Assembly (NCBI GenBank): GCA_020744425.1
Contig: JAGMUV010000024.1
Location: forward strand, 1,071,361-1,135,360
Reading direction: 5' to 3'
Length of the DNA: 64,000 bases
From: Dactylonectria macrodidyma
Lineage: Eukaryota > Ascomycota > Sordariomycetes > Hypocreales > Nectriaceae
Notes under the pieces: generated by a model
The model's database searches: none
Told to the model about the DNA's origin: nothing
The model's input: only the letters and a program-made list of their open reading frames with translations
Made by a program: the position numbers and the translations under genes
Shown here: in pieces, positions 11,655-22,065 of the stretch
Layout of the letters: each line of letters begins with the position of its first letter
How positions within the stretch are numbered: position 1 is the stretch's first letter

Positions 11655-12480
11655 GTCGTGCAAACAGCTGGAATACGGGTTCCTCTCTTTGGCTTTTAGC
11701 CGTGAGAAGGTTGCTTCTCAGAGATGTCGACGCCACGGTCAGAAGGCGCCCACTTACCGTTGGTCAGGACGAAACATAGGCTAAAGCTATTGATTGTGAA
11801 GCCGCTGAAATTTGCAAGAATCCTTCAGATAAGATGCCAAAAGCAACTTGTAAATGGTGTCTTTGCAGCATGTTTAGGTACCAGATTATTGAGGGGGTCG
11901 TGTTGGCTCAATTTGCCAGAAAGTCATCCCAGTGTGCCTTCTTCTGCCTCCGGATCGCATCATGATACTCTTTGGTGGCTTATTTAGCAGGATTGTGCAA
12001 GGCCACTCCGTCTCAGAACCCTGAGGTGGCTGGAGCAAAATCGAAAATTTCAGCATGCATGGCTGTTCGTATTTTATTAGCCAGGGAAATTATCCGTCCC
12101 CCGAGATCCGAAGACAAGGGTGATAAGAAGTAATTGCCGGGCTCCGAAAGCCTCGGCAAATTGGCCAATCCTGGCCGCAACAGGAAACCCCCCCACCTCC
12201 CAAGCACATGGGTTTGTGGTCTTTTCGGGTTTCGAAGATGGGGGTTTCAACATCCTACTCTCATGGGCAAACTCTACTTCCCAGTCACGGCCCAGTTGTC
12301 CATGGTTAGGCTCTGCTGGTGCTGTGCCGCTTGCTAGGACATGGACAACCGTGGGGCACTGCATGTAGTGCCACATCCTGGTTAGTGGCTCTTGAAAGTT
12401 GCTTTATTTGACCCTCGCATCCTCATCAATCCCGTGCGCTATCGGTGTCATTTGGTCTCGCGGCTTGCGAATCTTCCTTT
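11655..12480. other. Intergenic, no supported gene
   Basis: A 99-codon minus frame (12077-12376) and shorter plus frames lie here without recognisable motifs. Confidence 0.35.
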
Positions 12481-12499
12481 GTATTCCGTCTTCTTCTCT

Positions 12500-12775
12500 T
12501 TCTAGGATGTTAACCTGATCCCTATAAGCCCTCTCGTAACCTCTTATTATCTGGGTGGACATTACAATCTGCGACAGTTCGGCCAGGATGCAAGGACATG
12601 CCTAGGCAAGAACATCAGTCTAATGGAGATTTCCAAGCTGATCCCGTATCTGGTGCAAAATTATGATTTTGAACTGACAGATCCAAATGGTGAGCTTGAG
12701 TGTGAATATGTCTCTTTCGTCAAGCTGAAGAACTTTATGGTAACGGTCATCCAGAGGGAAGTTGATGCTACCTAG
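12500..12775 (+). pseudogene. C-terminal fragment of a cytochrome P450
   Basis: The frame contains RQFGQDARTCLGKNISLMEI followed by SKLIPYLVQNYDFELTD and a stop at 12773-12775. This is the haem-binding loop and final strands of a fungal P450. The second glycine of FGxGxRxCxG is replaced by aspartate, and the first about 400 residues of the enzyme are absent, so this is a relic. Confidence 0.75.
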
Positions 12776-12975
12776 CTGTAATAATAAAGGGCAGCGAACG
12801 GGCCTCGTTAATTATAGCTATAATTGGGAGAAATCCATTATTTCATACAAACCCTCTATGAATCTACTGAATAAAATAACGCGATAGCAGTGTCCTGGTT
12901 ATAACTCCTCAATTAGTTAGGTATCCTTATATTAAGAGAGAGAAAATAACGATTTCATTTATTTCTAAGTATGCT

Positions 12976-13440
12976 ATTGTGACGGTCGGGCTTACACTAG
13001 GGCTCTAGGGTAGGTCCAAGGCGTAAAGTGTTTATAATCTAGTGAATCAGGACGTCGTAGTAAGCAATGTAGGTTACGGTCTGGTAATAGTAGAATAGCA
13101 TATTCAATATAACTAAGTATGTTCATAGCTATCACGCTATCCTTCTATAAAAGTGCTAAACGAATGTGTGTATATAGTTGAGGGGATCATGGAGATCACG
13201 GTGGTGGTCTAAGTGATCCTGTGTTCCTGGACCGTAAGGATCACGGTAGTGATCCAATGATCCAACGCTTATTAGTCCTTAGTCGTGGATTGTGAGGATC
13301 ACGGTGGTGATCTGAGTGATCCATGGTTGATTGGTAGGAAAGGAAGTGGGGCGTTGCGGTTCTGCCGTCCTTGACCTGTCCTAGGCCGTAACATCTAGCC
13401 CCCTCTAAGTGTGTGCTGCCATGGACCATAACCTTAATAA
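12976..13440 (+). repeat. Probable solo LTR, RIP-worn
   Basis: Begins TGTGACGGTCGGGC and ends near GGACCATAACCTTAATA. Its head resembles the fragment at 32636-32705 and its tail resembles 19608-19657, where the last bases read CAACA, so the TAATA here looks like C-to-T change. No internal gag or pol region adjoins it. It carries an internal imperfect palindromic tandem (see 13190-13325). Confidence 0.45.
13190..13325. repeat. Imperfect tandem of a palindromic 17-mer
   Basis: GGATCACGGTGGTGATC and variants (GATCACGGTGGTGGTC, GGATCACGGTAGTGATC) occur three times within about 120 bp inside the LTR-like region. Confidence 0.6.
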
Positions 13441-13659
13441 ACTAGCGTATGTTTTTTATATATTTATAACTACTTCTATACCTCGAATTACTCTCCACCT
13501 TTCTTAAAGAATGGGCCACGTTTTGCTCCTCTTAATACCTCAATACTGGTCAGTATAGATAGATATGTAGATTATATATCACCTGGGATCATCCCTAGAA
13601 TGGTAGAATTTATTTCTATAAATTGAACGTATAGGCACTTGACGCTCTAAGACCAACTT

Positions 13660-14125
13660 GCAGGTAGGTATCGGGGCTACCCTAAAGAAGCTCGCGACAG
13701 AAACAGAGACAACGGCGGAGCAGTTTTTCGTCGCGACAAATCCAGCCTTGACGATGAAGGCCGCTATTACCGCTTTAACATTGTCCGTAGTCTCGAGCAT
13801 GTTGGTTTGGAAGAGTCGAGGAAGTCGCGCGAGATTGTAGCGGCAACTGACTGGTATGTCGCGTCGCAGGACGTATTTAGACAGATGAAGGCATATGCAA
13901 ACGGTCTTGTGAGAAAGCAATGTTAGTTAATCCTAGTCTCTGCACGTTCCTATATTACGTTCCTACCTCCCATCGTAGCGTCGCTAATCCATCGTCGCAA
14001 GACTTCGGCTCCTATAAAACACCCTTTAGCCTGGACAGTGTCCCCGTGTCGAGTAACTTCGTCAAAAGGCCGTCTGACACCGCTGATCTGGAGAGATACC
14101 TCCTCCCCCGGCGCGGCCGCATCCA
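13660..14125 (+). pseudogene. Patatin/NB-ARC NLR relic
   Basis: A frame without an ATG, open from about 13660 to a stop at 13924-13926, reads as the end of a fungal patatin-like phospholipase effector domain: GRYYRFNIVRSLEHVGLEES, then REIVAATDWYV, then DVFRQMKAYANGLV. About 100 bases on, another frame gives YKTPFSLDSVPVSSNFVKRP followed by SDTADLERYLLPRR, the conserved lead-in to the NB-ARC P-loop in fungal NLR proteins. The P-loop itself is not found; the sequence degenerates after 14125. The order patatin then NB-ARC is that of a known fungal NLR architecture. The upstream part appears cut off next to the LTR-like repeat. Confidence 0.7.
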
Positions 14126-15120
14126 ACAGAAAGCCAAAGCTTACCTGCCCATCAAAACGGAGCCACTCGAAGCAGAAACTGACCCTCTGCCCAGCCCCAC
14201 TCAATTCCCTCTCCTCATACATAGAGCGCAATATCCCAATTACATCAGTAATAAGCAACTCTCTCATAAAGAGCGCGCCTTTTACGTATTACCATCTCAC
14301 TATCATAAACGACCACTTTATTAACCACTATTTCATCGCGCGGAAGCAAGCTAAGCAATATAATAAAATAATTCGGTATAAGCATCCTAAGTCCAAAGAC
14401 CTCAAATTGCAACACGTAGACCACTTCTGGAGCTATATTTAGAAGATCTATAATATTATGCTATAGTTATCAGAGTAAGTAAAGCAGAGGCAATAGGATA
14501 AGGTAAGACGCTAACAAATAGTCAGGGGAAAGTGCCAACAGTAGGATAGAACGCAGCCTTAGGGGTAAGAAAAGGCTTATAAAATAGAACATATCGAGAA
14601 GTCGCGCAAGAGCCACAGTACATTTTACTCTGCTATGACCGTTATCGCATGAAGACTACATACACTTTGTCGCGAGATTCGCATGCCACTGCCTATTGTT
14701 GACCAAATGAATTAAATGCTAACCCAAGGAGGGCTGAGCATTGTGGTGAAAAGATCCGGTATGAGCATCCTAATGTCAAGACCTCAAACAAGAGCCATTT
14801 ACCATTACACCACAGATCGCATGCAGTCCGATGTGCAAGATGCCGGCCCCCGGAAACGCAAAGACCCCCCTCCACATACCTACCCCCGCTCGACATCCGA
14901 CCGCCAGATCACGGTCGTAGTCTATTGCTATCCGGAAACACTAAGCACATCAAGTATACCCTAAACGCCGCCTGAGCTGGTTCGGACATTCGATAACCGC
15001 ATCACAATCTGATGGGACGGTGCCAAGAGTTACACCTGTGCTATCTTATGCCTTTCAGGGCGCAACAAATACAATTACCTAGTAGATCAGTCGGTTGATC
15101 AGACTTGTCAGAAAACTCCC
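14126..15120. other. Intergenic, AT-leaning, no supported gene
   Basis: May contain the decayed remainder of the NLR relic (14125-14500), but no motif survives. Confidence 0.35.
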
Positions 15121-15125
15121 GAACA

Positions 15126-16475
15126 CTAAATCTGAGTGAAAGAATCTCCACAACAAAAAGGTCCATACCTACCCGCTGCCCTATCCTTCAGCATGATACG
15201 CCATATACACGTGCAACGCCCCTTCGATACTCTGGACCAGCCCAAAGAAGACGGTGAACCCAACCGCAACCCACAGAGCATACCACTGCATGCCCTCCCT
15301 CCGGTCATTCCACCACTAGCGCAGGTTCCCAGGCTTCGCTTGGTCGAATACTTGCTTCAGCCGCACAAGTCTATCATGCCAGTAATTATAGTCATTGATG
15401 TTTGTCATAACCAACGGCCCGCACGTCAGAACGGCCAGGTCCGCGTCCTTTATCACGGGCTTGAAGTGCTTATAATACTAAGCCTTGCTCCTTTTATACT
15501 ACTTATTCTATAGGAAGAGCAGTGCAAGCATCTGCAAAGTTTCGTTAATAAAGCCGTCTGGAAATATCTTCTGCTCTTAGTTATTAAGGAAGGAGGCATA
15601 GTAGAAGATCATAACGGTTATCTCGCCCTCAATATCAACGACTTCTAAGTAGTCAAGGAGGTTGTTGGTGAGCTCGACTTTAAGACCGCCGATAACGTCA
15701 AGGTTACGAGTGTTAAAGTCTTTATCGAGCTGGATTCCATCGTGCCGATCTGATCTTTGCACGGGGAAGATGCTTGCAGTGAAGTCGCGGATACTACCCT
15801 CATCCCACGACCTATAAGCTCTTCCCGTCCACATTCTGTTCCGCACTAGTTTCCCCACGTCAACCATCAGGAGCAGTCGTGCAGCAAGATCAACTGCCCC
15901 GTTGAAGATGTCAACGTTATCTAGCCGCGCATCTGGCGCTGTTACTGTGTATCTATTCCGGAGGCTTTGAACGACCTGCTCTCTCGTCAAGTCTTAATGC
16001 ATCTCCTGGCCTAGCTGAATTATATCTCCGTGTCTTGAAACTGGGAGATTCGCCCCAAGCGTGTGGTAGAAAGCTTTGCATTGTTCAGCATAGTACTCAG
16101 AGTATGGCTGGAGACTGTGTGGAGTGTAGCCTGCTGTCGGGCTTGCCGCCCAGAAGACATTTGCAAGATGGACCAGGGTAGCTGAGGGAATAGGTGAGTA
16201 AATATGGTCTAGTTGCGCCATCAGCACGCTATTCTTAGCTAGAGAAGAAGGAACAGAAGCAAAGCGGTTTGGTGCAAAGCGTTGGAAGATGCCGGGAGAC
16301 TTGATGGCGTGGCCGAGTTGAGATGAGATCTTGCAATGCAATGGGGCAGGGCGGCGCTACCAAGGCGGTCTCTTAGTCCAGTCCGGAGCAGGGCTGACGG
16401 CGTCAAGATATGAGGCTGGCTGACACGTTCTCTTCTCTCTTTGGCTAACTCGGGGCAGGTTGGCGGTGGCAATGC
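15126..16475 (-). pseudogene. RIP-damaged gene for a protein with C-terminal membrane segment
   Basis: One minus-strand frame runs for about 1.3 kb, interrupted only by stops that each fit C-to-T change: TAG near 16355, TAA at 15994-15996, TAA just after 15577, and several TAGs between 15330 and 15520. Patches between stops look well conserved, for example DNVDIFNGAVDLAARLLLMV, then MVNDVG-like GKLVRNRMWTGRAYRSWDEG, then DADLAVLTCGPLVMTNINDY. The end YALWVAVGFTVFFGLVQSIE is a single hydrophobic helix. I recall similar unnamed fungal proteins with a C-terminal membrane anchor but no function. No frameshift is needed to read through, which points to RIP rather than slow decay. Confidence 0.65.
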
Positions 16476-16640
16476 GTCAATTATGCAATACGTCTACCGT
16501 AGCTAATTTACACCGCCCGACATAAACCAGCCCAACTTCCACCAGTCCCATGACGATTCAATCTTTTTCTCTCATTCTAAGCGCCACCTTCCCACAATGA
16601 CAGCAAGAAGCCCCTCGAAGACCCCGATTCAGTCCCTATC

Positions 16641-17093
16641 ATGAACTTATTAAGGAGAGAAGACGACCCTTTCATCACCGATGTGGCGCAATACGCCGGC
16701 CATTACAGAGGGATTCAAGACGGCTTGATGTGCTAGGAGATTCGGGATCCAAACGGAGAGCCTTTCAAGAGTGCCCTCGAGGCGGTTTGTCTAAGAGTAT
16801 CGCAGTGCCGCTCTATTCCGCGATCGACACTTCTACTAGTCGACATTTTCCTCCGAGTTAGATCACTCGAGACCAGCGCCGCCTATGTAATGCTAGCGGC
16901 TTCCAACGAACGACAGAGGAAGACTGCAGTGAGACATCTGAGACGAAATCCCCTGCTGAGGGAGTACCCTGGCCTCATGTCACATTCAGTATATCTATAG
17001 TATTTGCACTACGTTCTAGCGGAGTGCGCATTCCCTTTTAGTGTAGCTGGCAATGCGACACCTCAAGATCTCAAGCGCCAAACATCACCATGA
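16641..17093 (+). pseudogene. RIP-interrupted coding relic before the protease-ankyrin gene
   Basis: A 150-codon frame from ATG 16641 to the TGA at 17091-17093, with two in-frame TAG stops (16734 and 16998) that would be CAG before C-to-T change. Text such as ETSAAYVMLAASNERQRKTA and NPLLREYPGLMSHSVYL reads like real protein. I do not recognise the family. Its final stop overlaps the next ATG as ATGA, so this may be an upstream gene or a lost N-terminal part of the next one. Confidence 0.5.
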
Positions 17094-18508
17094 CTGGGAA
17101 GAAGGAGGAAGCGTCCGATATGGGCTTGGTATATCGATGCCCCGGATTTGAGATACGGCGGCTCGCCCCAGCGACTGCGCACGACGCCAGCGATGCGCCG
17201 AATAGCTCCCTTCTTTCGATTGTCGCAACCAACGATAGCGACGACACCACTCGAGGCGGGACGCTAAGCTACGTCGTGAAGGTTGACCAGGCCAGTTTTT
17301 TGGTCGCACCGGCTCATATATTTATGCCTCACCCTCCAGACGATCCTGAAGAGGAGGCATACGATTCTGAATCGGACTCTGGATCGGAGCTATTGAGGGC
17401 GGGAAGTGCTACACCGCCCGACTTTGACTCCGCGTTGTCATCATCAACAGGCTCCGAAGGCATCAGGAACGGCGTCGTCCAAACAGCGCCCTCCAGCATG
17501 CGTGAAGATGATAGCGAGCGGCCGAACTCGACTCCACCATCTCTTGACTCCGATCACTTCCACATCTTCTCTCTGGAGCACGACTGCGCTCTTATTGCGG
17601 TCTCTCAAGGGAAAACCTTCTATCAAGAGCTCTCTTACATCTCGCCGCAGAATATCCAGAGAATCGACCCCGGCCAAGTCTCAGTCTCGGCCGCGACGCC
17701 GCTCCGCGGCCTCATGCACGGCTGGCTAGACGGACGGTCAACGCTGATGCGACTCCCATACAGTAACAAGTTTTCCAAGCTCTACCCGGTCAACTTTACT
17801 GATCCTGTCAGGGAGGGGGACTGCGGCTCGCTTGTAATCGACCAGAACACCAAGCAGATCTACGGCTTCATCGTAGCCGCGAGCATGGAAGGGAGAGTAG
17901 CGTACGTCGTCTCCGCAAACGAGATCCTCCAGGATATCACATCCAAGTTGGGCCAAGAATGTGCTGGAGGGCATTCTATATCTAAGGAGCCAAGTGTGCC
18001 ATTACATGCGACTTCCGATAAAGGAAGTCAAGCCGCCATCAATCTCTTGCCTGGGAGGACAGCCGATGTCAGCTCGAAGGATGCAACCGTTGGCGCCACA
18101 CCGCTGTCATGGGCTGCCATAAACGGGCACGTGATTGTCGTTAAGCTGCTACTCGAAAACGGCGCTGATATCGAGTCCAAGGATACCGTCTATGGCCGCA
18201 CACCAATATCATGGGCCGCTATGAATGGGCATACGGCCATTGTCAGGCTATTGCTCGGCAGGGGTGCTGATATCGAGGCGAAAGATCAGCCGTTTAGCCC
18301 GACTCCTCTATCGTTGGCCGCTATGAACGGGCATGCTGCGATCGTCAAGATGCTGCTTGAGGCGAAAGCGGATACCGAGTCCGTGGCAGCATATCCTGTC
18401 GAGTCTAATATGCAATGTGATCCGCCAAACCCAGCACTGACTGAAATTAAAAGTAATAAGGTTCAGGTTAAGAGTGTCACAGCCCGGGTTAGGACCAGGC
18501 GGTCATGA
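17090..18508 (+). CDS. Chymotrypsin-fold-like (GDCGS) domain fused to ankyrin repeats
   Basis: A single 472-residue frame without introns. Residues about 20-290 carry three spaced motifs expected of a chymotrypsin-like fold: LVAPAHIF (His76), EHDCALIAV (Asp165) and REGDCGSLVID (243-251). In trypsins the last motif is GDSGG, so Cys245 sits where the serine nucleophile would be. Between the first two lies an acidic, serine-rich loop (85-155). IYGFIVAASMEGRVAYVV follows as the last strands. From about 325 to 430 come three to four ankyrin repeats (TPLSWAAINGHVIVVKLLLE and relatives). I recall GDCGSWV-type domains attached to ankyrin or NLR modules in many fungal proteins. Activity is unproven; it could be an effector protease, or an inactive scaffold. 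The last about 40 residues look non-repeat, and the repeat array may be truncated. Confidence 0.7.
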   Translation: MTGKKEEASDMGLVYRCPGFEIRRLAPATAHDASDAPNSSLLSIVATNDSDDTTRGGTLSYVVKVDQASFLVAPAHIFMPHPPDDPEEEAYDSESDSGSELLRAGSATPPDFDSALSSSTGSEGIRNGVVQTAPSSMREDDSERPNSTPPSLDSDHFHIFSLEHDCALIAVSQGKTFYQELSYISPQNIQRIDPGQVSVSAATPLRGLMHGWLDGRSTLMRLPYSNKFSKLYPVNFTDPVREGDCGSLVIDQNTKQIYGFIVAASMEGRVAYVVSANEILQDITSKLGQECAGGHSISKEPSVPLHATSDKGSQAAINLLPGRTADVSSKDATVGATPLSWAAINGHVIVVKLLLENGADIESKDTVYGRTPISWAAMNGHTAIVRLLLGRGADIEAKDQPFSPTPLSLAAMNGHAAIVKMLLEAKADTESVAAYPVESNMQCDPPNPALTEIKSNKVQVKSVTARVRTRRS

Positions 18509-19360
18509 CTAGCAGAACTATGACATACCTACTTTTTCCCTCTAATCAATGTTAGGAGCGCTAATAATAGGAGCAATAGCGCTCTAAGAGTAGTGCCCTC
18601 TTAAGAATAGCACGCTTTTAAGAACTATCGCTTTTACTTAGTATATATATATACTCATTTAGTGCTTTTATAAAAAGATAGTTTAATAATTATTAATATA
18701 TTAAATTATATTAAATTTATTATTTTATTATTATTAAATTATAATTTATATTATTGCTATCGAAACTGCTGTTCGGACTTTTGCTTCTGCGCTGCCGCGT
18801 TCCTCGTTGCCGCGTTTCTGTACAGTCACGTGTTTGCATTGCTTGAGTTGTCATAAGACGAAGGACTCGATTGATTGGTCGGCCTAGGTATAGATAGACT
18901 CTTATCCCTCCCCTCTTACAGAACCTTCCTCCGCTAAATCCTTCTACCGTTCCATCGCAGTCGATGTCAGAGGCGACCGCAGGATTCCCTTGGTTTCCAA
19001 CGCGTCACTCCTTCGGCTGTATATTGATCAGCACAAGGTCGGCCTATAATTGTATGACCCATGCGTTACACCTCTTGCGACCAGGCCGGCTGAACTCAGC
19101 CTCTGTTATGCGTCCTAGGCTAGATAGATGAGATGCTCTTTATAGCCTAGGAAGTAGGCTTCGATCTTCTTCGATTCTTTTGGCTAGCGTATATTCAAGA
19201 CGATTCTCGTATACTAGTATTGGCGAGAGTCCGTCGGGCTGTCGCGCGATGCACTGTATGCGCATTATGTCGTTTGTTTGGTTAGGGGGGGTTATTGTAA
19301 GTCGATTGTATCGCGAGCAGTTAAATTATGACGTGACGTTGAATTGCGATGTGATTGGAA
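18509..19360. other. AT-rich then mixed intergenic DNA
   Basis: 18580-18765 is very AT-rich (long runs of TAATAATTATTA type), RIP-like. The rest has no coding evidence. Confidence 0.45.
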
Positions 19361-19657
19361 TTGTGACGAGCCCTTACGGGGCTTTTATCGCATGACGATT
19401 TTGCCTTCTGACATCTAGCTTTTCTGCCTCGCTTTTCTATCTAGCTTTTCGAGCTGCTTATTACATGTTAAAGGGTTGAATAGGATAGCAAGGCTTGCCC
19501 CCTGATGCAGTAGAAACTCTAGTCATTCTGAGTTGCTATTGCCTTAGGCTTGGGTTTTAGGCCTTCACACTATTATTCACTATTAGTTTTTTTTTGTTAA
19601 CTGTTTGACCTCTGGCCCCCCTCTGAGTGTGCGCTGCCAAGGACCATAACCTCAACA
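19361..19657 (+). repeat. Probable solo LTR
   Basis: Starts TGTGACGAGCCC and ends ...GGACCATAACCTCAACA; about 45 bases at the end match the tail of the LTR-like repeat at 12976-13440. The middle contains a pyrimidine-rich tract. No coding region of a retrotransposon is adjacent. Confidence 0.4.
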
Positions 19658-20641
19658 ACGTAACTCCGATGTCGTCGATGTGAACTTCTCTGTGACACTC
19701 GAGAACTCCGCATTGTCCGCGGGGTTAAGAATGGAGTTAGGACGGAGTTAGCATTGTAATAAATACGGAGGCAGATTTAAGTGTTGACTGCTCATTGCGG
19801 AAACCTTGACTTGTGGCGGATGTTCACAGGTACTGGCTGCATGCCGTTATTTGTGCGGGTAAATTCTGTATTTTAAGACATATTCGCAGTACTCAGCGAA
19901 TCATCTTCCTGGAGATAGATCTCGTTCGCTACTGTGTGGTAGAGAAGAAAAGAACGACAGGGCTGAACACTTGGAGGGTGATCGCTCGGCGCCGAGAGAA
20001 CTTCCACGCCGAGGTGGCCAACTTCGGCCGATGCTGACATTGCCGACATTGACCGCGTTTTTGGTGTGCAAAGGAAGGTACCAGTCACAACAGCACCGCG
20101 CTGTTAGCGCTTTTTGTCGTCTTCAGTTTTATTGTGGCGCCGAATGACAGCACTGACTTGCTGCGGAGCTCTACTTACTCACTATGGAGTGCACAGTACG
20201 AGGAGTCGAAAGTAGTAGAAGTAATAAAGCCCGAGCCCGTAATCCTTCCATTTTGGATCCCTGGGCCTGCGGGGTGAATACGTGGTGGCTCGGCCAGTGT
20301 GGAGAAGCGGAGGGGAACGAACTTGTGCAGCATCAGCACATCGAGTCGTTGGTCAAGCTGAGCACAGACAGGGATTATGTCAAACGTCAGTTAAGCTAGT
20401 AGACCACTGTACTAGCATCGTCGGCGCCGAATTCTCGCGGCGATCGAACCATCACCGAAACTCTACGTGACCTTTGTCTAAGGCTACTAGTTAGTGTTGC
20501 ACCGACGGGTTGCGTGGCCACGCGTGGCCCAGAACGTTAGTGTAAAAGCCAAGTGCATATCCCCTTCTGCATTCTAGCATTTTCCCACAGCTTTGCCCTG
20601 CATCTCGTCCGTTCGAGTGACGCCTCATTGCAGAATCCGAA
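19658..20641. other. Intergenic, no supported gene
   Basis: Short frames only. The last 200 bases are the presumed promoter and leader of the next gene. Confidence 0.35.
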
Positions 20642-21446
20642 ATGCCTGCCCCATATCTGTTCCACGTCAACCTTCGGCCACCTGGAGGTGTAGATGAGAA
20701 GGCTTGGGAGAAAGCACTGGTTGAAGAATACGTGAGCACTCCTCCTGATCGTCGTGACACATGCCTTGGGGCAATCTAACGCTGCAATCCAGCTCGCCGA
20801 TCTAGTACAGACAAAGTCAGCGACGAGGTTCTCTCTATACCGCGAATCATACAACTTCCCTCTCGCAGCGAAGCAGCGCGCACCCCGGCAGCATCTGCTG
20901 TACATCCAGACTAATCACCCGGAGCTTCTTCTGGTCGGCGACCATTCAAAGCTACTTCCAGCGATCAATTCCAGCACTGCAAGCGAGGTTCTCGATGTCC
21001 GCAACTACAATTTGATACAGAGTTTCGACCCGAAAAATCACGGCGAAGGTGAGCAGTAGTGCCTCGGCCGCGCCAGCCTTGCCTATTTGTCATTATATCA
21101 GCTGACGATGCATAACAAAGAGCCTTCTCAAACTCTTCTGACCGCCGAACTCCATCCTGTAGATGAGGATGATTTGCACAGCTGGTACAAGGAAGAACAC
21201 CTGGGCATGCTGTCCGAGATTCCTGGCTACTGTCGTTCTTCCCGGTACGAAATTGGCCCTCGCACCGATTACACATTCGGGGAAAAGCTACCCAAGTTCA
21301 TCGCAAATCACTATTTTACCTCCTTGGATGGTTTCGCTACTCCTATTGGAGAGGCTGTCAGTTTGACCCCGTGGAGCCAAAAGGTCATCACTACAAGCCC
21401 TATTTTCGTTCTTCGAGGCTGGGATCTCGTAGTAGCCGGAAGCTGA
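20642..21446 (+). CDS. EthD/dimeric alpha-beta-barrel-like protein
   Basis: Three exons, 20642-20731, 20793-21048 and 21121-21446, encode 223 residues. Introns are 61 and 72 bp with GT..AG ends and branch sites TCTAAC and GCTGAC; phases agree across both. The N-terminal start MPAPYLFHVNL begins a beta strand, and the second half holds DLHSWYKEEHLGMLSEIPGY, the WY-x-eEHxp-l---PG pattern of fungal EthD-like proteins, followed by an FGEKLPKFIANHYF strand. It probably forms a duplicated ferredoxin-like barrel. Family members include small enzymes or helpers of aromatic and polyketide chemistry, but no catalytic residue can be named. It is convergent with the P450 gene downstream. Confidence 0.65.
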
Positions 21447-21847
21447 AAGACTTCAATCCTCGAGACAAGATGTAGCCTTTATGATAGGACGAAAGACTTA
21501 GCGAGATATATTCTCACCGATCCCACATCTACTACTAAGCTATATCCATGTACGAGGGCCGATTAGCGACGAATGGAATGATGCCTCCAATAATCGTTAA
21601 TGCTATGTGTATTGACTTGTGCAACGCTCTGATCTGTCTCCTTACGGGTCAATCCCACAGTAAGCTGGTTGCTGAGGTTAATAGCCATTCAGGCTTCTGG
21701 TCCCGACTGGATGTGATTTGCAGGTTGACTGCAATGCGCCGCAGCCGCTCGCCTGCGCGACCCACACACAAGCTACAGTGGCCGAATAAGCCTGGACATT
21801 GAATAATACATCAGTCAGACCAAGTATTTACAGATAACCCCTTTTAC

Positions 21848-21925
21848 AGACACCTTAATGACCCCTACCAGTGACCCACTAGCTAGTGGCTTGCGTCCCT
21901 CAATCTTCTCAATAGGCATATCACA
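21848..21925 (+). repeat. Dispersed repeat copy (also at 56477)
   Basis: About 78 bp matching 56477-56555 at roughly three quarters of positions by eye. Contains the perfect palindrome CCACTAGCTAGTGG at 21876-21889. Lies between the convergent barrel and P450 genes. Confidence 0.5.
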
Positions 21926-22065
21926 CATCTACTAAATGTTATGGCACATGGTTCTCAGGGTAGGCTAGATGAAGACGGCTGATTCACTTTGTTCACAGTT
22001 ATTATTGTTTCCTTGCAGCCAGAGTTACAGTTCTATTAAGCTCATGCCCATTTCTAATGCACAGT

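Noticed and set aside
12077..12376. Minus 99-codon frame as a secreted or enzyme gene
   Set aside because: No signal peptide or family motif, and other frames in the same stretch are equally open.
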